A stretch of 64,000 nt of DNA from Mycolicibacterium aubagnense. GTDB lineage: Bacteria > Actinomycetota > Actinomycetes > Mycobacteriales > Mycobacteriaceae. The notes under the pieces were generated by a model, which saw only the letters and a program-made list of their open reading frames with translations, made no database searches and was not told the origin of the DNA. This document shows, piece by piece, positions 18,115 through 26,493 of the stretch; positions within the stretch are counted from its first letter, which is position 1, and every line of letters begins with the position of its first letter. Position numbers and translations under genes: made by a program. The stretch lies in NCBI RefSeq assembly GCF_010730955.1, contig NZ_AP022577.1:868001-932000 (forward strand), read 5' to 3'.

Positions 18115-18134
18115 CTATGGCCGAAAGTCACTCA
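18115..18134. promoter_or_regulatory. DosR-like box upstream of usp
   Basis: CTATGGCCGAAAGTCACTCA, 19 of 20 identical to the box at 14941. It lies about 67 bases upstream of the usp start on the minus strand, with GGTACGAG between them as in the paralogous promoter. Confidence 0.55.
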
Positions 18135-18169
18135 CCGGCCCCGACCGCGGTGCGGCTGATTACTCGACG

Positions 18170-18466
18170 TTACTCTGCGTCACCGACCGCGTCGAGGCGC
18201 TCGCTCACCCGCGCCAGCGCCTCGTCGAACACCTCGAGCTTCTCACCGCGCTTTTCATTGGCCGGCTGAGCGGCGCCCCGGCCACCTTCTGCCTCCACTC
18301 GGGCCGCGCCCTGACGCCGCAACAAACTGAAGTTCTTCTCGCGCGCTTGCCTGAGCTTGCTCTGGAGTTCCTTCAGCGATTTCGCGTCCATGCGAGCCAA
18401 TGCCTCGGGATGGCTCTCGGCGATCAGCGAATTTTCCTGTGGGGTGAGGTTCACGTGGGTGCTCAT
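18170..18466 (-). CDS. Small charged coiled-coil-like hypothetical protein
   Basis: About 98 residues, rich in Ala, Glu, Arg and Lys, with strongly helical segments (AKSLKELQSKLRQAREKNFS; VFDEALARVSERLDAV). No signal peptide, cysteine or membrane segment. The pattern is of a small soluble helical protein, unrecognised. The start is ATG 18466 (or 18469), with a weak ribosome site. Codon use is normal for the strand. It stands alone, with usp upstream on the same strand and a P450 divergent. Confidence 0.55.
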   Translation of the reverse strand: MSTHVNLTPQENSLIAESHPEALARMDAKSLKELQSKLRQAREKNFSLLRRQGAARVEAEGGRGAAQPANEKRGEKLEVFDEALARVSERLDAVGDAE

Positions 18467-18622
18467 CACTCATTCATAACCCGCGCTGAGCAGTCTGCTC
18501 GTTGAATCATCCGACTTCATGTGGAACCGTGACACGGCTGGCACGTCACCCGCTGCTCACCTGTGCGTTTGGAGTTGTCGGAGCGGGTCCTTGCATTCCG
18601 TCAATCAGGGCAGGATTCTGGT

Positions 18623-19990
18623 GTGGTGGCTCTAACAATCGACGCTCCCGACGTCGGGACACTCCCGCTCGCGCCGAAGAATCCGCTGCCCTTGCGGCAG
18701 TTGCTGACCACGCGGCAATTGCATACCGGACTGGTACTGCTGAGCGAGGTCGGCGGTCCGGTGAGCCGGATCGCCCCCGTACCGAAGTCGGTCGCGCCGC
18801 CCGTCGTGCTGGTCACCTCGCCCAGCGGCATCCGCGATGTGTTGGGCCGCGCAGACAACCTCGCCGAACGCTCGACGATCCACGAAGAAGTGCGCAACGT
18901 GGTCGGCGACAACCTTTTCGTCCTGCCCAACAGCGCCTGGCCGCCACGGCGACGCGCCCTGCAGCCGGTGTTCACCAAACAGCACGTCGACCGCTTCGGC
19001 GGCCATATGACACAGGCCGCGCAGACCAGTGCCGACCGTTGGCGCGACGCCCGCGACGTCGACCTCGACACCGAGTGCCGCCGGCTCGCCATGCGGTCGC
19101 TCGGCTACTCCATTCTCGGCCTCGACATCAACGAACACAGCAACACCATCGCCGAGAACATGCACGTGGCCTCGCGCTACACGGCCGACCGCGCCCTGCG
19201 ACCGATCAAGGCACCGAAGTGGCTGCCCACGCCGGGACGCCGTCGCGCGCGAGCCGCGGTGGCCCGGATGCGCCAGATGACCATGGAGGTCCTGCGGGAC
19301 TGCCGCGCGAATCCGGACCGCGACGCGCCGCTGGTCAAGGCGCTGCTCGCCGCCGCCGACCCCGAAACCGGCCACAGGCTGTCCGATGACGACATCTGCA
19401 ACGACCTGCTGATTTTCATGCTGGCCGGCCACGACACGACAGCGACGACACTGACGTACGCCCTGTGGCAGCTCGGGCGCAACCCCGAGATGCAGGACCG
19501 GGTGGCCGCCGAGGTCGCCGCCATCGGTGATCGGGAGCTGACGCCCGACGACGTGCCGCGGCTCACGTACACCGCCCAGGTGCTCAACGAGTCGCTGCGA
19601 CTGTGCCCGCCGGCGGCCGGTGTCGGCCGGACGGCGACGCAGGACATCGTCGTCGACGGCTACCGCGTGGAAGCCGGCAGCATCGTCGCCATCGGGATCA
19701 GCGCCGTGCACCGGGACCCGACATTGTGGGACCACCCGCTGGCCTTCAACCCCGACCGGTTCAGCCCGGAGAACTCCAAGGTCCGCGACCGCTGGCAGTT
19801 CATCCCGTTCGCCGCGGGCCCGCGCTCGTGCATCGGTGAGCACTTCGCGATGCTGGTGACGACGCTCGCGCTGGCCACCATCGTCCGGTCGAACCGCGTC
19901 GAGTCGATGGCGGACGACTTCCCGCTGGAGTCTCCGTACACGACGGTTGCAAAGGGTCCCATCCCGGTTCGGGTCGACGCGCGAGTGTGA
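18623..19990 (+). CDS. Cytochrome P450
   Basis: About 455 residues with all P450 landmarks: I-helix FMLAGHDTTATTLTYALW, K-helix LNESLRLCPP (ExxR), and heme-binding FAAGPRSCIGEHFAML with the Cys ligand. The fuller N-terminal part (PLAPKNPLPLRQLL...) and AGHDTT place it with bacterial P450s of fatty-acid/terpene hydroxylase type rather than the macrolide type; substrate unknown. No membrane anchor is seen. The frame is open to 18563; GTG 18623 follows GCAGGA and removes an unsupported stretch. The stop overlaps the methyltransferase GTG by 4 bases. Confidence 0.93.
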   Translation: MVALTIDAPDVGTLPLAPKNPLPLRQLLTTRQLHTGLVLLSEVGGPVSRIAPVPKSVAPPVVLVTSPSGIRDVLGRADNLAERSTIHEEVRNVVGDNLFVLPNSAWPPRRRALQPVFTKQHVDRFGGHMTQAAQTSADRWRDARDVDLDTECRRLAMRSLGYSILGLDINEHSNTIAENMHVASRYTADRALRPIKAPKWLPTPGRRRARAAVARMRQMTMEVLRDCRANPDRDAPLVKALLAAADPETGHRLSDDDICNDLLIFMLAGHDTTATTLTYALWQLGRNPEMQDRVAAEVAAIGDRELTPDDVPRLTYTAQVLNESLRLCPPAAGVGRTATQDIVVDGYRVEAGSIVAIGISAVHRDPTLWDHPLAFNPDRFSPENSKVRDRWQFIPFAAGPRSCIGEHFAMLVTTLALATIVRSNRVESMADDFPLESPYTTVAKGPIPVRVDARV

Positions 19991-20643
19991 CTCTGGCGGT
20001 GGCTCGAACGATGCTCGACTGGGACCACAACGCGTACTACCAACACCTGCTGCTGCAATACCTGCCGGAACAGTGCCAACGAGTGCTGGACGTCGGCTGC
20101 GGCGCCGGCGGGTTTGCGGTCCAGCTCGCCCGACGCAGCGCCTGCGTCGACGCCGTCGACCGCTCGGGACTCATGATCGCCGAAGCGAAGCGACGAACTC
20201 CGGCGAACGTGAATTGCATCGAGGCCGACGTCCTGACCGACGCGCTGCCGACAGCCGACTACGACGCGGTCGTGTCCATCAGCACGTTGCACCACATGCC
20301 GCTCGAAGCGGCGCTGCCCCGGCTGGCGGCCGCCCTACGGCCCGGCGGTGTCCTGGCGGCGGTAGCGTTGCCCCGCACCGACCTGCGGCGTGAGTGGCCA
20401 CATGAACTCGCGGCCGCAGTCGCGCATCGAGCGCTCGGTCTCCGGTTCCTGGCAGCCCGTCTCCTGGGGACGAGTGCCGGGTTCGCGAAGACGTCCGACC
20501 ACGGCGACATGCCTGTCGTGCTGGACCCACCATTGACGACCCGCGAAGTCGCCAACCTGGCAGCGGAGCTTCTACCGGGCGCCCGCGTGCGGCGGCTGCT
20601 CTTCTGGCGCTACCTGCTGATCTGGCAGAAGCCCGCCGGGTAG
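19987..20643 (+). CDS. SAM-dependent methyltransferase (class I)
   Basis: 218 residues. Motif I is VLDVGCGAGGFAVQLA at residues ~33-48; the acidic end of strand 2 is VDAVDRSGLMIAEAKRR; motif with IEADV follows, and YDAVVSISTLHHMPLEAALP is the typical post-II stretch. This is the UbiE/COQ5-like small-molecule methyltransferase pattern. GTG 19987 overlaps the P450 stop (GTGA), so the two enzymes are translationally coupled and may act on one product. Confidence 0.88.
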   Translation: MTLAVARTMLDWDHNAYYQHLLLQYLPEQCQRVLDVGCGAGGFAVQLARRSACVDAVDRSGLMIAEAKRRTPANVNCIEADVLTDALPTADYDAVVSISTLHHMPLEAALPRLAAALRPGGVLAAVALPRTDLRREWPHELAAAVAHRALGLRFLAARLLGTSAGFAKTSDHGDMPVVLDPPLTTREVANLAAELLPGARVRRLLFWRYLLIWQKPAG

Positions 20644-20682
20644 CTGTGGACCCGGCGCACATACTTGCGGAATGCCTGGACC

Positions 20683-21240
20683 TCAGTGCCCGCCGTCATG
20701 GGACGAAGCCAGTCTGTCCAGCACGTCCAGCGCCTCGCGGCACCAGTCGACCCACGCTTGTTCGGTCCGCAGCCCTGCCTTCAACACGAGGTGACGCAGC
20801 ACGTCGGCGTCGGCGACCGGGGCTGCGAAATCGCGTGCATCGATCTCCCGATAATTGGCCAGGGTCGCTTGATGTGACGCCAGGTGATGGGCGATCACCG
20901 CACGCACGGCGCCCGTCTCGCCCAGTGCTGCGGCAGCCCGCACGCGGACCGCGATGGACATGCGTTCCGGCGCCGGATCGTCGATGCCACAAAGCCATTC
21001 ACTGAGAGCCTGCCGTCCAGCCGGCGTGATACTGAACCGCTTGGGCTGGCCGCGCTCGGGACGATCGGGAGTCGAGGCCTCGGCGAGCCCGGAGTTCTTG
21101 AGCTTGTCGAGTTCGCGATAGATCTGCTGGTGGGTCGCCGCCCAGAAGTAACCGAATGCCCGATCAAACCGGCGGGTGAGCTCAATACCGGTCGATGCCC
21201 GCTCCGTCAGCGCGGTCAGGATGGCGAATTGCAGCGACAT
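20683..21240 (-). CDS. PadR-family transcription regulator
   Basis: 185 residues. The N-terminal PadR winged helix is clear: LQFAILTALTERASTGIELT, FGYFWAATHQQIYRELDKLK, then the wing PKRFSITPAGRQALSEWL. The C-terminal half is the Vir/AphA-type helical dimerisation region. It is divergent from the nitronate monooxygenase-like gene, with a 28-bp palindrome in between; PadR repressors usually bind such a site and respond to a phenolic or xenobiotic ligand (family knowledge). Confidence 0.92.
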   Translation of the reverse strand: MSLQFAILTALTERASTGIELTRRFDRAFGYFWAATHQQIYRELDKLKNSGLAEASTPDRPERGQPKRFSITPAGRQALSEWLCGIDDPAPERMSIAVRVRAAAALGETGAVRAVIAHHLASHQATLANYREIDARDFAAPVADADVLRHLVLKAGLRTEQAWVDWCREALDVLDRLASSHDGGH

Positions 21241-21325
21241 GGCGTGATCGTAGGTCCAGTGCGGTTTCCACCGCCGGAACGCAGCGGGCTTGCGTGGTTC
21301 TCCGTGCCAGGTCGTCGCCCGAGCG

Positions 21326-21353
21326 CTGATTATGCCACTAGTTGCATAATCAG
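21326..21353. promoter_or_regulatory. 28-bp palindrome, probable PadR operator
   Basis: CTGATTATGC, then CACTAGTT, then GCATAATCAG. The 10-base arms are perfect and the centre ACTAGT is itself symmetric, leaving one mismatched pair of 14. It lies between the divergent padR-type gene and the monooxygenase gene, 86 and 60 bases from the two starts, where a repressor would cover both promoters. Confidence 0.8.
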
Positions 21354-21412
21354 GGTCGCGAAGCTAAAGTCCTGTCCTACCACGGTTTCCGATTCGAAGG
21401 GCCATCACCACA

Positions 21413-22411
21413 ATGGGTCTGCCTCCCGTCCTCGCACAGCGCCTGTCCTTGCCGGTGGTCGCATCGCCGATGTTCCTGTGTTCGGGACCTGCATTGGTGA
21501 AGGCGGAATGCCAGGCGGGTGTCATCGGATCCTTCCCGGCACTCAATGCCCGACCCTCCAGCCTGCTCAGCGATTGGCTGGATGAGATCGAGGAGTCGAA
21601 CGCCGCCTACGCACTCGCCAATCCCGACGCCATCGTTGCGCCGTTCGCGGTCAATCAGATCGTGCACCGCTCCAATGACCGCCTCGAACACGACATGAAT
21701 GTCATCGTCGAGCACAAGGTTCCGATCGTGATCACCTCGCTCGGCGCACGTCCCGAGATCAACGACGCCGTGCATTCCTACGGCGGCATCGTCCTGCACG
21801 ACATCATCAACAACGAGTTTGCGCACAAGGCCATCGACAAGGGCGCCGACGGCCTCATCGCCGTTGCGGCCGGAGCCGGCGGCCACGCCGGCACCCAGTC
21901 TCCCTTCGCGCTGGTCCGCGAGATCCGTGAGTGGTTCGACGGGCCACTGCTATTGTCGGGCGCCATCGCCCACGGCCGGTCCGTGCTTGCGGCGTTGGCT
22001 GCCGGCGCCGACTTCGCTTATGTCGGTTCGGCTTTCCTGTCCACCGATGAAGCCAATGCGGTTCCCGAGTACAAGCAGATGATCGTCGACTCCACCGCAT
22101 CAGAGATCGTCTACAGCAACCTGTTCACCGGTGTGCACGGCAATTATCTACGCGGCAGCATCGTCGCCCAAGGTCTCGATCCGGACAATCTGCCCGAATC
22201 CGACGCCTCCGCAATGAATTTCGGTTCCGGCGGCAATACGGACGCCAAAGCCTGGAAGGATATTTGGGGTGCGGGCCAGGGCGTGGGCAGCATCAAGGAA
22301 CGCCTCACCGTCGCGCAACTCGTACAAACCATGAAGACGCAGTACGTCGAGGCGAGCCAGGACTTGCTGAGCCGGGTACTTTCCGACGACGTGCTTCAGC
22401 CGGTGCACTAG
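21413..22411 (+). CDS. Nitronate monooxygenase-like FMN protein
   Basis: 332-residue TIM-barrel flavoprotein of the 2-nitropropane dioxygenase/NMO class. Landmarks are LPVVASPMFLCSGPALV near the N-terminus, FAVNQIVHRSNDRLEHD, GADGLIAVAAGAGGHAGTQS (phosphate-binding loop and catalytic His) and GRSVLAALAAGADFAYVGS. The reaction is oxidation of alkyl nitronates or a related FMN-dependent step, and some mycobacterial members detoxify propionate-3-nitronate (family knowledge). The start is ATG 21413. It is under the likely PadR operator and convergent with the amidohydrolase gene (3 bases between stops). Confidence 0.9.
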   Translation: MGLPPVLAQRLSLPVVASPMFLCSGPALVKAECQAGVIGSFPALNARPSSLLSDWLDEIEESNAAYALANPDAIVAPFAVNQIVHRSNDRLEHDMNVIVEHKVPIVITSLGARPEINDAVHSYGGIVLHDIINNEFAHKAIDKGADGLIAVAAGAGGHAGTQSPFALVREIREWFDGPLLLSGAIAHGRSVLAALAAGADFAYVGSAFLSTDEANAVPEYKQMIVDSTASEIVYSNLFTGVHGNYLRGSIVAQGLDPDNLPESDASAMNFGSGGNTDAKAWKDIWGAGQGVGSIKERLTVAQLVQTMKTQYVEASQDLLSRVLSDDVLQPVH

Positions 22412-22414
22412 CAC

Positions 22415-23719
22415 TCAGCGCTTTTCGTACACCACCGCACCGTCGTACACGGTGGCGGCCACCAACGATGCATCGAGGGTGGCCAGGACATCTCGCGGCG
22501 GGGCGGACAATACACACAAGTCTGCCGACATCCCGACCGTAAGCTGCCGTGGCACGTTGGGCTGCTGGGGTGATCCCAGGAACATGCCCAATGCCGTTGC
22601 CGCGTCGATGCGTTCACCTGCCCCGAGCACTCGTCCGGTAGGAGTGGTGCGGTGCACCGCGGCGCGCATCGCCGCCCACGGATCGGTGTCCCCGAACGGC
22701 ATGTCGGTGGACAACGCGACAGGTATCTGTGCGTCGCACAGCGAGGCCACCCGCCACAGCTGGCAGTGTTCGTCTGCCGGCACATCGGTGAAGTACTGGT
22801 CTCCCCGCTCGGCGACGAAGTTCGGCTGGGTCACCACCAGGACGCCGAGGGCGTGGAGGTCGGCCAGGCAGTCATCGGGGATGACGGCGCCGTGCTCGAT
22901 CCGGTCCCCCGGCCGCGTCCCCGCCTGTTGCAACGCACTGATCGCGACGACGAGCTGCATGGCGGTAACACAGTGCAGCGCAACGATTCCACCTTGGCGA
23001 TGCCTGACGGCGATCCAGTCGGTCAGCGCATCGAGGTCCAGGTCGTCGTCGTGCAGGATGCGTTTGGCCGGGGCCAGCACTTCGACGCGCTGGCGCAGTT
23101 CGCCACGTCGACGGGCCTCGGCGAAGTCCATCACATCCTCGACGGTCAGGGCAGGGGTGGCGTCGGTGACGCCGGTGACGCCGAACGATGAAAGCCGTCT
23201 GCTGATCTCACCCAGCCCGGCGTCCCGCCGGTGCAAGGAATGCGACCAGCTCGGGTCGGCACTACGGAGCCGGCCGTCGGGATGCTCGGGCAGGCCGACC
23301 GCCGCCAGTCCCGCGGAGTTCAGGGTCCACAGCACCCCGCTGCGGTGCTGGACCCGGACCGGGACGTCAGGTGAAACCTGATCGAGCACAGCGCGATCCA
23401 GCGCACCGGCGACCGCCTCGTGGTAGCCGACCGCCCGAATCCAGCCGTCCTCGCCGAGCGCGGCGCGCCCCAACACCGATCGCAGGGCGTCACGGCTGCG
23501 AACCTCGCCGGGACCAACCCGCACCGACGCCAATGCCGCTGCCGCCGATCGCAAGTGAACGTGATGGTCATGGAGACCTGGGATGACGGCGCCACCAGCC
23601 GCGTCCACGACGGTCTCCCCTCGGATTGGTTCGAGCCCGGTGGCAATCGCCTCGATCCGCCGGGCCACGCGGATGTCCACAGTGCGGCCGTCGAGAAGCA
23701 CGGCTCGTTGAATCAACAT
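22415..23719 (-). CDS. Amidohydrolase (YtcJ-like)
   Basis: 434 residues of the metal-dependent amidohydrolase superfamily. The N-terminal beta-sandwich edge VVDAAGGAVIPGLHDHHVHL contains the HxH metal motif. Further family parts are IVALHCVTAMQLVVAI, GDRIEHGAVIPDDCLADL, VVTQPNFVAERGD, and ALSTDMPFGDTDPWAAM with the late Asp. The C-terminal strand returns to the sandwich (LTVGMSADLCVLSAPP). Substrate unknown; YtcJ-type enzymes act on amides or N-substituted compounds. ATG 23719 overlaps the CoA-transferase stop by 7 bases; it is the last gene of a minus-strand operon. Confidence 0.88.
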   Translation of the reverse strand: MLIQRAVLLDGRTVDIRVARRIEAIATGLEPIRGETVVDAAGGAVIPGLHDHHVHLRSAAAALASVRVGPGEVRSRDALRSVLGRAALGEDGWIRAVGYHEAVAGALDRAVLDQVSPDVPVRVQHRSGVLWTLNSAGLAAVGLPEHPDGRLRSADPSWSHSLHRRDAGLGEISRRLSSFGVTGVTDATPALTVEDVMDFAEARRRGELRQRVEVLAPAKRILHDDDLDLDALTDWIAVRHRQGGIVALHCVTAMQLVVAISALQQAGTRPGDRIEHGAVIPDDCLADLHALGVLVVTQPNFVAERGDQYFTDVPADEHCQLWRVASLCDAQIPVALSTDMPFGDTDPWAAMRAAVHRTTPTGRVLGAGERIDAATALGMFLGSPQQPNVPRQLTVGMSADLCVLSAPPRDVLATLDASLVAATVYDGAVVYEKR

Positions 23720-24912
23720 GCGGCCGTTGCTCTTTCCCGCACCATGTGCTGCACCGTCGCGTTGTCGGCACCCAACTCACCGGCCTGCGACAGCAGCACC
23801 GGCCCGGCCGGTTCCGCTACCGGACCGACACTCTCGGCACTGACAAGCGGTAGTGCCGCATACTCGGCTGCGACCGACGCGAGCGCTACCTCGATGACTT
23901 CACCGCCACCGCGGTGCAGCGACTCCCCCACCGCCAGCGCGGCGTGCATGCCCGTCAGCGGATCGGCAATGGCGTCACCACAGAACACCGGCCCGTCACC
24001 GGCTGGATCGCTGCCGACGAGGCCACCGGATACCGCAGCATCGTCGCCGAACCCGACCCAGTGCGCGCGCTCCCCGTCGGCGCCATGACCGGTGATCCGC
24101 AGCCACACCCGGCCATCCCGGGCCGGGATGTCTGCCGGCCCCACACCCCGATGCACCAGCGCATCCGGACGCGACGACTCGATCACCACATCGGCCGCCG
24201 ACAGCAATTGCCGCAAGTCGTCCGGCCGGCCGAAATCGGTGGCATAACAGAGCTTCCCGGCATTCATCCAATCAAAGAATCGTCGCTCTCCATGCCGCGT
24301 ACCGTCCGGCCGCGTCGGGCTCTCCACCTTGACCACTGTGGCGCCGGCCCGGGCCAGCAGCTGCCCACACAACGGCCCCGCCCACATCGACGACAGGTCC
24401 ACCACCAGCAATCCGGCATTGTCGTGGAACGGATTTCGGCCGCCACACCGACGCACCACGGGCGCTGCCGCAGCGGTCTCCCCCAATACCCCGACCGGCA
24501 GGCCGAGCAGACGGGCGCGTTCGGCGACGTCGCCGACCTGGCGACCACCGGCCCACGTGGCGATCGCCGGCCACGGATAGTCGATCGCCACCTCGGATTC
24601 GAGCATCGCCGGCACCGCATCGACGTCATCGGGCCGGGCCAGGGTCAGGGCGAACCAGCCGTCCCGAGCGGCGATCAGCCGCGTCGCCCCGCCCGTACTG
24701 ATCCGGCCCTGCCGGCGTAGCCCTGACAGCGCAGCTCGCCCCGCGAGGAGTTCGGCGGCATCAACCGTGATGCCGAAAAGGCCCGACAACTCGGATCCGA
24801 CGGCCCGCGCCCGGCTCAACACCGCCGCGCGGCTGACGTCCGGCGGGCCGTCCGGCATGCCGGTCAGCGCGGCCAGCCCGCTGGCCGACCAGTCCTGCGC
24901 CATCGCGTCCAT
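23713..24912 (-). CDS. Family III CoA-transferase (CaiB/BaiF-like), divergent
   Basis: 399 residues. Recognisable CaiB elements are VVDLSSMWAGPLCGQLLARA followed by GATVVKVESPTRPDGTR, then FFDWMNAGKLCYATDF and LRQLLSAADVVIESSRPDAL. In typical members the VxDLS...GP..G.LLADxGA...KVE block is at the very N-terminus; here about 165 residues precede it, resembling a permuted or partial second copy (IAARDGWFALTLARPDD). The catalytic-Asp region is altered (VGFGDDAAVSGG). It may be a fused or permuted form whose activity is uncertain. ATG 24912 or 24903 can start it. Likely co-transcribed with the crotonase upstream. Confidence 0.82.
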   Translation of the reverse strand: MDAMAQDWSASGLAALTGMPDGPPDVSRAAVLSRARAVGSELSGLFGITVDAAELLAGRAALSGLRRQGRISTGGATRLIAARDGWFALTLARPDDVDAVPAMLESEVAIDYPWPAIATWAGGRQVGDVAERARLLGLPVGVLGETAAAAPVVRRCGGRNPFHDNAGLLVVDLSSMWAGPLCGQLLARAGATVVKVESPTRPDGTRHGERRFFDWMNAGKLCYATDFGRPDDLRQLLSAADVVIESSRPDALVHRGVGPADIPARDGRVWLRITGHGADGERAHWVGFGDDAAVSGGLVGSDPAGDGPVFCGDAIADPLTGMHAALAVGESLHRGGGEVIEVALASVAAEYAALPLVSAESVGPVAEPAGPVLLSQAGELGADNATVQHMVRERATAAC

Positions 24913-24930
24913 GCCTATACCTGTCGCCGA

Positions 24931-25869
24931 TCACGCCGAGACAACATCGACCAGGCCCCAGGTCTGTGCCGTCGCGGCATCGATCGTCGCCCCGGACAGC
25001 ACCAAATAGGCTGTGCGCCAACGCCCTATCCGCCGCGTGATGCTCACCGTGCCACCCGCACCAGGGATCAGCCCCAACGCCAACTCCGGTAGCCCGAGCG
25101 TGGCGTCCGGATGGCAGGTCACGTGCCCGCAGAACGCGGCCATCTCCAACCCGCTGCCGAGCACCTGACCATGCACCACGGCCCGGCACGCCGCGCCCAA
25201 CCGCCCGGTGATCTCGTCGAGCACCAGAGCCGGGCTGAAGCGCGTGCGGGCCAGGTGCGCCGAGGCCGGGTCGTCGAAGGTCCCGAACTCGGCCAGATCC
25301 CCGCCGCTGCAAAAGGACGGCCCATTCCCGGTGAGCACCAGCGCGGTGACCGAGGTATCCAGACGAACCACCTCCAGCGCCTCGAGCAGCGCCGCCCTAG
25401 CATCCGTCGAGAACGCGTTGTGACGCTGGGGACGGTTGAACGCCACGTACACGGCGTCACCATCGCGGTGCGCCACCACCGGATCCGGTAGCAGCGGAAC
25501 AGTTTTCGGGCCGCGTTCGGCCAACCAGCGGGCAAACTCACGGCCGGATTGCAAGGTCGAGTACGCCAGCGATTCGGTGATCACCCCGCTGAACGCCGGC
25601 GCTGCCGGATCAACAGCGCGGAGCACGTCGTCACACACCGCCGCGGTCTGCGGCCAGGCCGCGACGCGTTCGGTGATGCGCGCCAGGGCCGCCGCGACGT
25701 CGGGCACCTGCACGGTCCTCCGGTCCGCACATGGCCGGTCGACCAGCGAGAAAGTCGCCTCGCGCAACCAGAACTCGGCGTCGGCGCCGGCCGGGTCCCC
25801 GACCCCGATCACCAGCCCCCCGGCACCCGGCCCAGCGGAAAGGTCGATGACCCTCAGTCCATCAGGCAA
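24931..25869 (-). CDS. Enoyl-CoA hydratase/isomerase with N-terminal extension
   Basis: 312 residues. The crotonase core starts near residue 125 with YVAFNRPQRHNAFSTDAR, then VLTGNGPSFCSGGDLAEFG (oxyanion hole) and GHVTCHPDATLGLPELALG, where the usual catalytic Glu positions lie, then LIPGAGGTVSITRRIG. The first ~120 residues are not part of a normal crotonase and look like a short alpha/beta domain (VIDLSAGPGAGGLVIGVGDP). Cytosolic acyl-CoA hydratase or isomerase of unknown substrate. It is the first gene of the minus-strand set with CoA-transferase and amidohydrolase. Confidence 0.87.
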   Translation of the reverse strand: MPDGLRVIDLSAGPGAGGLVIGVGDPAGADAEFWLREATFSLVDRPCADRRTVQVPDVAAALARITERVAAWPQTAAVCDDVLRAVDPAAPAFSGVITESLAYSTLQSGREFARWLAERGPKTVPLLPDPVVAHRDGDAVYVAFNRPQRHNAFSTDARAALLEALEVVRLDTSVTALVLTGNGPSFCSGGDLAEFGTFDDPASAHLARTRFSPALVLDEITGRLGAACRAVVHGQVLGSGLEMAAFCGHVTCHPDATLGLPELALGLIPGAGGTVSITRRIGRWRTAYLVLSGATIDAATAQTWGLVDVVSA

Positions 25870-25969
25870 CGGATACCAGGCCCTGCGCCTCGAGGTGGGT
25901 CACCGGCACGTCCTCGCCTCCTGCGGATGTCGACACCTGGATCATGCCACTCCGCCGGCGGCTTGACGT

Positions 25970-26320
25970 CTAGTCGAGCTTGGCCCGCACCGTGACCCGT
26001 CCCTTGTCATCTCGGGTGGCCACGGCATGCCCGGTACGGTCGGCGCCGCGGAAGTTGAGCAGCGTGATGGGCCCGCCATCGCCGAGGAAGTTGCGCCACC
26101 AGCTCTTGGCGTCCGGTGTCATCACCCTGATGATGACCTCCTCACCGGACAGCCGGTAGTTCACGGGAGTCTGAAAGCTGCGCCCCGATTTGCGACCCGT
26201 GTACCGGATCTCGACCAGGCTGCGGCCGACGATGCCACCGAGACCGGGAACTGTGGTCAGACCCACCGCGGCCTTGTTGAGGGCGCGGGTGACCGGGTTG
26301 TCGAAAAAAGTGCTGGACAT
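25970..26320 (-). CDS. Deazaflavin (F420)-dependent nitroreductase-family protein
   Basis: About 116 residues. The Ddn/FDOR-type split-barrel pattern is clear: LVEIRYTGRKSGRSFQTPVN followed by YRLSGEEVIIRVMTPDAKSWWRNFL and the C-terminal strands with ITLLNFRGADRTGHAVATRD. Family members use F420H2 for reduction of quinones or nitro compounds at the membrane. ATG 26320 (MSSTFFDNPV) is the family-like start; the open frame extends to 26383. A 100-base gap separates it from the crotonase gene downstream. Confidence 0.82.
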   Translation of the reverse strand: MSSTFFDNPVTRALNKAAVGLTTVPGLGGIVGRSLVEIRYTGRKSGRSFQTPVNYRLSGEEVIIRVMTPDAKSWWRNFLGDGGPITLLNFRGADRTGHAVATRDDKGRVTVRAKLD

Positions 26321-26493
26321 GATCGCCAGGCTAGCGCCGGGTGCAGACTTCGGGATGAACACGCGACCATCCGAAGGAGGCATGCCTACGAATCACATGG
26401 TAGGAAACGGCGCTTTCGGGAAATGTTGTGACAGCGGGTTCCGCCGCCGAGTGGTTCGCGCAGTCAGCGTGAACCCGTAGCCGAGGAGAGTCT

